This document shows positions 6,907 to 13,846 of a stretch of 21,828 nt of DNA, in pieces. The stretch covers positions 1 through 21,828 of the forward strand of contig JAJPXR010000192.1 of NCBI GenBank assembly GCA_021205375.1, in the 5' to 3' direction. The stretch's first letter is position 1; each line of letters opens with the position of its first letter. The position numbers were made by a program, and so were the translations under genes. The notes under the pieces are model-generated. The model was not told the DNA's origin. It did no database searches and saw only the letters and a program-made list of their open reading frames with translations. This stretch comes from Clostridiales bacterium. Its GTDB lineage: Bacteria; Bacillota; Clostridia; Oscillospirales; Oscillospiraceae.

Positions 6907-8886
6907 TTATGGGTAAATGGTGCGCCCCTGTTCGTCCGGTATCCCACTCTTGCGGAAGAAATAGGTGTTGATAACATCACGCCATTCGCAAGAGTGTTCT
7001 TTTTGGTGCTGGAACCGGGCGTGGAGGCGCTGATAGACGGACTGCGGCAGCAGCGGCTCCAGCCCCTCCACCAGCGTCAGATACGCCGCCGCCTGTTCCG
7101 CTCCGGCGAAGTGGCTGTCATAGATGTGCTGGATTACCGTTTTCCCGCTTTTCAGCCGATAGGTGTAGTCCAGGTGGTGGAAAAACAGCACCAGCTCGTC
7201 CGGGCAGGTCTCCAAATTCTCATATTGGGCGGCCAGCTCTGGCGCGTACTGGCTGCAATAGTTGGTTCCGCTGCTGGTCCGGTCTACTCCCAAGCCTTTG
7301 TGATCGGCCCGGTGGTAGGTGCCCCAGCGGGCGTATTCGTAGCCGTCCACGCTTGGTCCGTAATGACAATCTGGCGTGACCATCCAGCCAATGCCCAGCG
7401 GCGCGGTGTAGTTCTCATAGGTGGGCCAGGAGGTCATCAGGATGTGCAGCAGCGTCTCCTCCACCAGCGGGACCTTTCCAAAGGTCAGCCGCAGCCACTC
7501 CTGCGCGATCTCCTCCCCGGTCAGGGTGGTGTCGTAGGCCAGCCGCCCAAAGCCGTACAGGTTGGCCGCCGCCAAGTCGTGGCCAGTCCAGTTAGGGTCG
7601 TCTCCCGTGTTGGCCACTGCCGCCATGCCGCAGAAGGTATTGCCGTAGCTGCGGCCACTGACCAGGTCGGCCACCGTGGAGGGACCTTCGCAGCAGTGCA
7701 TATCCTGGTCCAGCACCTGGCGGAACCAGGGGATCAGATAACACACGTGGCGCTGCTGGCCGGTGTACTCCTGGGCCACCTGCACCTCCAGCATCATATT
7801 GGTGTGCTTCAGCCCACCAAACAGAGGGGACACCGGCTCCCGCACCTGGAAGTCCATCGGCCCGTTTTTGATTTGCAGTACCACATTGTCCCGGAATTTC
7901 CCGTCCAGCGGCGCAAAAAAGTCGTAGCCCGCCTTGGCCCGGTCTGTCTTGGTGTCCCGCCAGTCCTGCTGGCAGTTGTAGACAAAGCAGCGCCAAATCA
8001 CCTTGCCGCCAAAGGGGGCCACCGCCTCAGCCAGCAAATTGGCTCCGTCCGCGTGGGTGCGCCCATAGGCGGAGGGACCGGGCTGCCCCTCCGAATCCGC
8101 CTTGACCATGAAGCCGCCCAGACCGGGCAGGTTGCCCCAGACCTCGCTGGCCTTATCCCGCCACCACTGCAACACCCTGTCGTCACAGGGGTCGGCGGAG
8201 TCCAGACCGCCCAACTCCATCGGGGCGGCGAAGTTGACGCAGAGATACATCGAAATGCCGTAACTGGCCAAAATCTTCTGAATTTCCCGCAGCGGTCTAT
8301 AGTACCGCTCTGAAATCAATTGATTTGCCGCGCCGCGCACATTTACGTTGTTGAGCACCACGCAGTTAATGCCCACCGACGCGACTAGCCGGGCATAGGC
8401 CACGGTGCGGTCGTTCACCAGCACCTGGTCGCCCCGGAAGAAGAAGGACTGCCCGGAGTACCCCCGTTCAATGCTGCCGTCCAGGTTGTCCCAGTGGTTC
8501 AAAACCCGCATGGGATTAGCGGGACGGCCTTTCCCCTCCCAGGTCAGGGCTTCCCAGGCGCACTGTTCCATCTGCAACTGCCGCAGCAGGGCAAACGCGC
8601 CGTACAAGGCCCCCCGCTCACCGCCGCTGACAATGGTGCAGCGACCCTGGCGGACGTGGACCTCGTAACCCTCCTGGTGCATCCCAGGGTCACAGTCCAG
8701 CGTGATGTCCGCCGACTGCTCCTCCGTAACTTCCAGCACCGAGCCGTACAACCCCTCCAGGCCCAGCCGCAGCTCCTCCACGGCTCGCTGGGCCACGGCG
8801 CCCGGCAGCAGACAGGCGATGGTCAGCGTTTTCCCCGTTTCGTCGCAGATACGGGGGTATTCCAGCCAGCATTTGGTGTAGTTCAT
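6907..8886 (-). CDS. aguA: GH67 alpha-glucuronidase
   Basis: A 659-residue enzyme (Geobacillus AguA is about 680). It removes (4-O-methyl)-alpha-D-glucuronate from the non-reducing end of short xylo-oligosaccharides. Catalytic residues are visible: general acid Glu266 (KADSEGQPGP), and the pair Asp345 (NGPMDFQVREP) and Glu373 (VAQEYTGQ). The spacings 79 and 28 equal those of E285/D364/E392 in Geobacillus AguA. A small N-terminal alpha/beta domain (about 1-115), a barrel (about 120-430) and an alpha-helical C-terminal domain follow the family plan. No signal peptide is seen, so it is cytoplasmic and depends on imported aldouronates. It lies 25 nt after the cysteine desulfurase gene. The ribosome site (CAGGG) is weaker than its neighbours'. 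Confidence 0.95.
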   Translation of the reverse strand: MNYTKCWLEYPRICDETGKTLTIACLLPGAVAQRAVEELRLGLEGLYGSVLEVTEEQSADITLDCDPGMHQEGYEVHVRQGRCTIVSGGERGALYGAFALLRQLQMEQCAWEALTWEGKGRPANPMRVLNHWDNLDGSIERGYSGQSFFFRGDQVLVNDRTVAYARLVASVGINCVVLNNVNVRGAANQLISERYYRPLREIQKILASYGISMYLCVNFAAPMELGGLDSADPCDDRVLQWWRDKASEVWGNLPGLGGFMVKADSEGQPGPSAYGRTHADGANLLAEAVAPFGGKVIWRCFVYNCQQDWRDTKTDRAKAGYDFFAPLDGKFRDNVVLQIKNGPMDFQVREPVSPLFGGLKHTNMMLEVQVAQEYTGQQRHVCYLIPWFRQVLDQDMHCCEGPSTVADLVSGRSYGNTFCGMAAVANTGDDPNWTGHDLAAANLYGFGRLAYDTTLTGEEIAQEWLRLTFGKVPLVEETLLHILMTSWPTYENYTAPLGIGWMVTPDCHYGPSVDGYEYARWGTYHRADHKGLGVDRTSSGTNYCSQYAPELAAQYENLETCPDELVLFFHHLDYTYRLKSGKTVIQHIYDSHFAGAEQAAAYLTLVEGLEPLLPQSVYQRLHARFQHQKEHSCEWRDVINTYFFRKSGIPDEQGRTIYP

Positions 8887-8911
8887 CTTTTACCCTGCTT
8901 TCTTTAGATTG

Positions 8912-10036
8912 TTATCCTTCCCGGAGGATGTGCAGCAGGCGCTCCGCCGCCCGTTTGCCGTCCTCCGCTTTGTTGGTGAGGCCAAAGGACACCCGGATGG
9001 TCTGTCCGGCCTCCTGCCGGGAGAGGCCGATGGCCCGCAGGACGTGGGATACCTCCTGTCGTCCGCTCTGGTCGCAGGCTGCTCCCGCGGACACCGCAAC
9101 GTCGGCCATGTCCATCCGGTAGACCAACTGCTCTCCCGAAATCCCCGGCAGGGCCACGCTGACCAGGCCGGGCAGTCGGTCTCCCTCCGGCGTGTGGAAC
9201 CTGGCACGGGGGCACCCGGTCCGCAGGGTCTCCACGAAATCCTGCTCCATTGCCATAAGGCGTGACCTTTGGCCTGCCATTTGCATCAGCGTCTCCTCCA
9301 GCGCCGCCGCCATCCCCATGATGCCGGCGACGTTTTCTGTTCCGCCCCGCAGTCCGCGCTCCTGGCTTCCCCCATAAATCATGGGGTGGAGGGGCAGGCC
9401 CTTGCGGGCGTAGAGGAATCCGATCCCCTTCGGTCCCCCGAACTTGTGGGCGGAGGCGGTCAGCAGATCGACCTGGCTCAAGTCCACCGATGTTCGGCCG
9501 ATGGCCTGCACCCCGTCCGTGTGGAGAGGCACTCCCCGCTCCCGGCACAGAGCCGCAAGGTCCGCCACAGGCTGGACGGTGCCGATCTCATTGTTGGCGT
9601 ATTGGATGGACGCCAGTGCCGGGGAGCGCTCCAGCGCCGACTCCAGCGCCGCTGGGGACACCCGTCCGGAACCGTCCACCGGGAGAAGAACGGTTTCCAC
9701 GCCCAACTGCTCCGCTCCCTGGCAGGCCCGTAGCAGGGAGTGGTGCTCGATGGAAGTGGTCACCAGTGGTTTCCCAGCGGTGCGCCCCCACAGCGTCCCA
9801 TTCCAAATGGCCCAGGCGTTGCCTTCGCTGCCGCCGGAGGTGAAGTACAACTCTCCCGGCTGGCAGCCCAGCAGTTCCGCCATCCGCCGCCGGGCCAGCT
9901 CTATGTCCCGGTGAGCTTTCCGCCCGGCCCGGTACTGGCTGGAGGGATTGGAAAATTCTTCTGTCAAATAAGGCTCCATCGCCGCTCGTGCGCAGGGCAG
10001 CAACGGTGTGGTGGCTGCGTGGTCTGCATAAATCAC
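8912..10036 (-). CDS. Cysteine desulfurase (NifS/IscS type, PLP-dependent)
   Basis: A 374-residue protein. It would convert L-cysteine to alanine and an enzyme persulfide used for Fe-S clusters or thiolated cofactors. The start is the GTG at 10034-10036, with GGGGAG 8 nt upstream; the product then opens at the family's usual MIYADHAATTP. Key residues: His98/His99 (IEHHSL), NNEIGTVQP (148-156), Asp174 and Gln177 (HTDGVQ), the PLP Lys198 (SAHKF), and catalytic Cys321 (SAGAACDQSG). RGGTEN (230-235) is the phosphate-side motif. Its start GTG overlaps the GH2 stop as GTGA, so it is probably translationally coupled. No scaffold (IscU/NifU), regulator or tRNA-thiolation gene is nearby. The active site looks intact, so it is not an obvious pseudogene; why it sits between two glycosidases is unclear. 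Confidence 0.92.
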   Translation of the reverse strand: MIYADHAATTPLLPCARAAMEPYLTEEFSNPSSQYRAGRKAHRDIELARRRMAELLGCQPGELYFTSGGSEGNAWAIWNGTLWGRTAGKPLVTTSIEHHSLLRACQGAEQLGVETVLLPVDGSGRVSPAALESALERSPALASIQYANNEIGTVQPVADLAALCRERGVPLHTDGVQAIGRTSVDLSQVDLLTASAHKFGGPKGIGFLYARKGLPLHPMIYGGSQERGLRGGTENVAGIMGMAAALEETLMQMAGQRSRLMAMEQDFVETLRTGCPRARFHTPEGDRLPGLVSVALPGISGEQLVYRMDMADVAVSAGAACDQSGRQEVSHVLRAIGLSRQEAGQTIRVSFGLTNKAEDGKRAAERLLHILREG

Positions 10037-13000
10037 GGCTCTGCTCCCCTTCCTTCGGAAAACTGAAAGCTCTGGAAGTCGAACCGACTGCCGGGCAGGA
10101 ACAGAAACGTGATCTCCTGCATCCCATAGACCGGCGCAAAGCGGAAGGTTTGCGTCCCCCAGGCCGGCTGCCGGGCAAACTCCACGGTTCGCCGTTCCTC
10201 CACGCCGTCCCGATGGAACAGAATGTGGATGGTGTTGTTTTCCAGTTCGGTGCGTCCCCGGATGGAGAGCGTATCGCTCCCTTTTTCGCCGAAATCCAGC
10301 TCCCGAAAGACCAAGGACACGTTGTTTCCGATATCCAACACGCCTTCCTCTGTCTCCCGGTAGCTGTCGCCATAGAGCAGGTCGTGCCGGGTGGCTAAAA
10401 TCACATCCCAGGCCCGGCTGCGGCGCTGGAATTGGAAGCCCTTGATATGCACCTTGGTGTGCAGCTCTATCCCGAAGGTCTGCACGCCGGTCAGCGGCTC
10501 GTCCAGGCGGAAGGTCTCCTCCTGGTATACGTTCCACTGCTTTGGCTTGTGGTAGAGCCGTTGGCCGATCATGCGGCTCCCCTGGGCGTAGGGAATGCCC
10601 CTCCAAAACCGGATAGGGGTGGGTTTCCCCTCCAGCTCGAAAACGGAAACGGTGACGGTGTCTCCCCCGGCCCGGCCAAAGTCCAGCTCTTCATAGGCCA
10701 CCCAGGTCATTCCTTTGCGCCCGGTGGCGATGCCCCGCTCGTTGCCGTTGCCCACCTCGCCGGAGGACCGGCTGTACAACCCGGCGGACCGGAACACGAA
10801 CGGGTCCGGATACCGGCTGCCCATCCCCTCCACAGTCATGTCCAGCAAAGAGATGAGCTGCGGGATGGGCCGTCCGTTGCGGCACAGGCACCGCACCTGC
10901 ACCGCCCCGTCTCCCAGGGCCGTCACCCGCACGCGGGTCCCCGCTTCGTTCTGCGGCGTCAGGGAAACCAGGTTCGTGGCGATTCCCTTTTCGTCTGTGC
11001 AGCGCCACTCCACCGGCTGGGCCGCCCTTGCCGGGCGGAACCGGACCTCCACCTCTGCCGTGGGGTGTTCCCGGTCCAAAGTCGTGCTGTCCGCCCGCAG
11101 CTCCAGCTTCCGGGCGATGGGGGACCGGTTTTCTACCCTCAAGGGGTACTTCCGGGGCTTTGCCCCTCCCTGTGCTCCGACGGGGCAGGGCGTCCAGCGA
11201 TAGACGGCACTCTGGGCGGGCTGTATCGTCAGCGTTACGCTGGCAGGGCGCAGCCCTTCGCCTTCTGCTGTCACCACCGCCTGTCCTCCCGTAGGCAGAC
11301 CGGCCACCACCGCCAGCAGCTTGCCAGAGAAGAGCCGGCGGTTATCCGTCTTGTACTCGTCCCAGTCCGTGCTGTCCCCGTTGTCCAGGCCCACCAACTG
11401 GGCCGCGCCCCTGACGGTCACGGTCACCCGGTCTCTGGCGTTCCGCACCGGATACCCCTCCCGGTCTGTCGCTGTGACGGTCAGGAAGGCCAGCGTTTTG
11501 CCGTCCCCGGTCAGCGTGGTACGGTCCGCCTCCACCCGCAGGGCGGCGCTGTCGGCGAAGGAATGTTCTTCTGTCCGGGCGATCTCCCGGCCCGCCTCGT
11601 CGTAGGCCGCGGCCTCCACGACGCCGGGGTGGTAGGTGGCCTGCCAGGTGGCGGCGCAGCCCTGCCCCGGCGTCCGGCGGCCCTGGCTGACGCCGTTGAC
11701 CCAAAGCTCCACCGTCGGGGCGTTGGAGTAGACGCAGAGGTCGATGCACTGCCCCTCGTTCCAGTCCCAGTAGGGCAGGAGGTGGAGCACAGGTTTTGTG
11801 TGGTAGTCGTTCCACCCGGCCTGATAGTGGTAATAGGAATCTTTTGGGAATCCTGCGGTGTCCACCTGGCCGAAGTAGGCGTTTTTGGTGTGATAAGGGG
11901 TCGGTTCCCCGATGTAATCAAAGCCGCTCCACAGGAACTGACCCAGGGTGTAGGGGTGTTCCAGGTCCGCCCGCAGGCAGGCTTCCACGCCGTCGGCCCC
12001 CCAACTGGTGCGGCTGTTGCCCAGGCTGGAGCACTGCTGGTCGTCGTCCACCAGCACGCTCTGGCGCAGAGGGAAGTGGTAGATGCCCCGGCTCTGGACG
12101 AGGGAGCCGGTCTCGCTGCCGTAGATCACCCAGTCCGGGTGGGCGGCGTGGTGGGCGGCGTACAGCGATTCTCCGTAGTTGTACCCCACCGCCGGAAGCT
12201 CCGACCCACAGCGTTGGGTGTTCTCCCAGGCCATATAGTTGGACCCCAGGGTAACAGTGCCGTTGCCCCAAGGATCCTGGGCCTGCACCTGGGCCATCAG
12301 CCGCCGCATGGTCTCCAGGCCCTCTGGCCCCGCGTGGGTGTCGTAAATTTCGTTGCCGATGCTCCACAGTAGCAGACTGGGGTGGTTCCGGTCCCGGCGC
12401 ACCCAGCTTGCCACGTCGCGGGCCTCCCACGCCGGGAAAAACCGGGCGTAATCATAGGGATTTTTGGGGATGTTCCAGGCGTCGAACGCCTCACTGACCA
12501 CCAGCATCCCGTACCGGTCCGCCAGCTCCATCACCCCCTCCGCAGGCGGGTTGTGGGCGGTGCGGAGGGCGTTTGCCCCCATTTCTTTCATAATGCGGAG
12601 CTGTCGCTCCGCCGCCGCCTGGGAAAAGGCGCTGCCCAGGCAACCCAGGTCGTGGTGGAGGCATACGCCGTGGAGGGTCAGCGGCCTGTGATTCAGCAGC
12701 AGCCCCCGCTTGGAGTCCAATTCCACCGTCCGGCAGCCAAAGACGCTCTCCAAGTGGTCTGTCATCTCTCCGCGTCGTACCAGCGCCGCTTCCATCCGGT
12801 AGCAGCAGGGCGCGTCCACATCCCACGGGGTGGGCCGCTCCAGGCGGAAAGTGTCCCACACTGCCAAAATATTCCGTTCTCCCTGGGCGTAGTCCGCCGC
12901 ATCCTCCGCTGAAATCGGCGTCCCGCGACCGGCCGGAAGCACGTGGCGGTCCAGCTCAGCCCCGGACGGGTCCCGCAGGAGAAACAGCACCTCTGCTCCG

Positions 13001-13545
13001 TCATACTCCCCCTGCCCGTCGCTGCATCCCAGTTCCACTTGGACAGAGACAGTCCAGGCGCCGTCCGGCTGCTCCTTCGGCGCGACATACAGGCTGTGGG
13101 GCAGCAAATGCTCTGTTGGCATCTCCCAGAGCCACACATCCCGGTAGATCCCCGCGCCGGAGTACCAGCGGGAGTTGGGATGGCGCAGCAGACACCGCAC
13201 CAAAAGCTCGTTTTCGCCTGGCCGCAGCAGTTCCGTCACGTCCAAGTGGAAGGAGGTGTAACCGTTTTTCCACTCTCCGGCCACCGCACCGTTGACAAAA
13301 ACCGTGGTGTCCATATAAACACCCTCGAAATACAGGGCCACTCGCTGCCCCTCCCTGGGCGAATAAATCAGCGTCCGCCGGTACCATCCGGTACCGTCCT
13401 GATACAGATTTGATACGTGCCAGATCTGCCAGTCGTGGGGCAGCGTCACCGGCTGCCACTCCACCTGTTGGGCGGGCAGCTCTGTGCGGCACTGCTCGTC
13501 CAGCCAAAAGCTCCATTCATCGTTCAACAAGCTGGCCCGGTTCAT
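10033..13545 (-). CDS. Large GH2 glycoside hydrolase (beta-galactosidase-like)
   Basis: A 1170-residue protein from the ATG at 13543-13545, with GGAG 8 nt upstream. The frame stays open further upstream to 13728, but that part runs across the promoter-like region. Domains: sugar-binding jelly roll (about 1-145), immunoglobulin-like (about 150-280), TIM barrel (about 285-590). The acid/base is Glu399 (WSIGNEI) and the probable nucleophile Glu478 (YGSETGS). A DUF4982-type domain follows (about 590-665), then a Big-like domain (about 668-775), a linker built from a dispersed repeat (about 791-803), another beta domain (about 805-905), and two similar C-terminal modules (about 945-1040 and 1076-1165). 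No signal peptide is present, so it is cytoplasmic. The GEPTPYHTKNAYFGQVDTAG block is typical of Firmicute GH2 beta-galactosidases. The substrate in a xylan locus could instead be a beta-galactoside, an alpha-L-arabinopyranoside or another side chain. GH2 is sure; the specificity is not. Confidence 0.9.
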   Translation of the reverse strand: MNRASLLNDEWSFWLDEQCRTELPAQQVEWQPVTLPHDWQIWHVSNLYQDGTGWYRRTLIYSPREGQRVALYFEGVYMDTTVFVNGAVAGEWKNGYTSFHLDVTELLRPGENELLVRCLLRHPNSRWYSGAGIYRDVWLWEMPTEHLLPHSLYVAPKEQPDGAWTVSVQVELGCSDGQGEYDGAEVLFLLRDPSGAELDRHVLPAGRGTPISAEDAADYAQGERNILAVWDTFRLERPTPWDVDAPCCYRMEAALVRRGEMTDHLESVFGCRTVELDSKRGLLLNHRPLTLHGVCLHHDLGCLGSAFSQAAAERQLRIMKEMGANALRTAHNPPAEGVMELADRYGMLVVSEAFDAWNIPKNPYDYARFFPAWEARDVASWVRRDRNHPSLLLWSIGNEIYDTHAGPEGLETMRRLMAQVQAQDPWGNGTVTLGSNYMAWENTQRCGSELPAVGYNYGESLYAAHHAAHPDWVIYGSETGSLVQSRGIYHFPLRQSVLVDDDQQCSSLGNSRTSWGADGVEACLRADLEHPYTLGQFLWSGFDYIGEPTPYHTKNAYFGQVDTAGFPKDSYYHYQAGWNDYHTKPVLHLLPYWDWNEGQCIDLCVYSNAPTVELWVNGVSQGRRTPGQGCAATWQATYHPGVVEAAAYDEAGREIARTEEHSFADSAALRVEADRTTLTGDGKTLAFLTVTATDREGYPVRNARDRVTVTVRGAAQLVGLDNGDSTDWDEYKTDNRRLFSGKLLAVVAGLPTGGQAVVTAEGEGLRPASVTLTIQPAQSAVYRWTPCPVGAQGGAKPRKYPLRVENRSPIARKLELRADSTTLDREHPTAEVEVRFRPARAAQPVEWRCTDEKGIATNLVSLTPQNEAGTRVRVTALGDGAVQVRCLCRNGRPIPQLISLLDMTVEGMGSRYPDPFVFRSAGLYSRSSGEVGNGNERGIATGRKGMTWVAYEELDFGRAGGDTVTVSVFELEGKPTPIRFWRGIPYAQGSRMIGQRLYHKPKQWNVYQEETFRLDEPLTGVQTFGIELHTKVHIKGFQFQRRSRAWDVILATRHDLLYGDSYRETEEGVLDIGNNVSLVFRELDFGEKGSDTLSIRGRTELENNTIHILFHRDGVEERRTVEFARQPAWGTQTFRFAPVYGMQEITFLFLPGSRFDFQSFQFSEGRGAEP
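11131..11169. repeat. Dispersed ~39-nt palindromic repeat, copy inside the GH2 gene
   Basis: This copy matches the one at 17650-17688 at about 34 of 39 positions, and its core 11142-11169 matches at 26 of 28. The core contains the hairpin GGGGC...GCCCC. Here it is read in frame and codes for GGAKPRKYPL and flanking residues (about 793-802 of the GH2 protein), a basic linker between two beta domains. The second copy is intergenic, so this looks like an intergenic repeat that inserted into, or was captured by, the gene. Confidence 0.65.
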
Positions 13546-13599
13546 CGTCCACGCTCCATTCGTGTTCTGTGTGCCGCCTCCCCGGGAGTTGTTGACTCT

Positions 13600-13622
13600 G
13601 TATACATATAACAATAGTATAC
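13600..13622 (-). promoter_or_regulatory. GH2-operon promoter region with paired GTATAC palindromes
   Basis: GTATAC occurs at 13600-13605 and 13617-13622, 17 nt apart. The minus-strand hexamer TATACT at 13616-13621 is a fair -10; the 17-nt-spaced -35 (TTTCCT) matches only 3/6. The leader would be about 64 nt. The outer 10-mer GTGTATACTA is shared with the xylB leader, so the site may be an operator as well as a -10. Confidence 0.4.
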
Positions 13623-13743
13623 ACGATTTTCCCGATAGAGGAAAGCGGCTGTTTTCTTCTAAAGAACGGTTTCGTAACCACAGGCCGCCCGTCCTGCGTA
13701 CAGAGCGGTCCGCCTGCGGCGGCGACATCGTCCCGTTCCCGCC

Positions 13744-13769
13744 AGGGGGGAGGGAAATTGCTCCCCTCT
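13744..13769. repeat. G/C-rich stem-loop downstream of the solute-binding protein gene
   Basis: AGGGGGGAG (13744-13752) pairs with CTCCCCTCT (13761-13769), with one G-T pair and an 8-nt loop. It is the second hairpin met by a minus-strand transcript leaving the solute-binding protein gene. There is no T-run, so it may protect or process the 3' end rather than terminate by itself. Confidence 0.5.
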
Positions 13770-13780
13770 CCCCTGTTTGC

Positions 13781-13807
13781 CGGGGCAGGCGCAGAGCGCC
13801 CGCCCCG
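13781..13807. repeat. Strong stem-loop 40 nt after the solute-binding protein stop
   Basis: CGGGGC-A-GGCGC (13781-13792) pairs with GCGCC-C-GCCCCG (13796-13807) around a 3-nt loop: 11 base pairs and one A-C mismatch. It is well placed to mark the 3' end of the transporter transcript, but lacks a U-tract on the minus strand. Confidence 0.55.
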
Positions 13808-13846
13808 ATGTTTCAGGGAACCGGTGTGTCGTTCCGCGTTACCGGC

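Larger units (their letters stand above)
13546..13846. other. 301-nt intergenic region between the solute-binding protein and GH2 genes
   Basis: I see no gene here. On the minus strand it begins after the solute-binding protein stop with tandem GC-rich stem-loops (13781-13807 and 13744-13769, plus a short CCGCC/GGCGG stem near 13710). It then becomes AT-rich near 13590-13640, where the GH2 promoter probably lies with two GTATAC palindromes. None of the hairpins is followed by a T-run on the minus strand. Confidence 0.7.

Noticed and set aside
6888..6910. Short GGC-TGA-GCC hairpin followed by T-rich sequence as a terminator between the regulator and GH67
   Set aside because: A 3-bp stem is too weak; the convergent genes are only 11 nt apart and no solid terminator is visible.
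10037..10606. In-frame upstream extension of the cysteine desulfurase, which could suggest a fusion
   Set aside because: The extension lies antiphase within the GH2 coding sequence, has no domain, and the family N-terminus begins exactly at the GTG with a ribosome site.
10432..12372. Long plus-strand open frame opposite the GH2 gene, and a similar one at 6901-8313 opposite GH67
   Set aside because: Both lie fully opposite conserved catalytic domains and show no protein family signature.
13546..13728. Upstream extension of the GH2 reading frame by 61 codons
   Set aside because: It crosses the AT-rich promoter-like stretch; the resulting peptide is not a signal peptide, and the ATG at 13545 has a ribosome site and the family's usual LLNDEWSF start.
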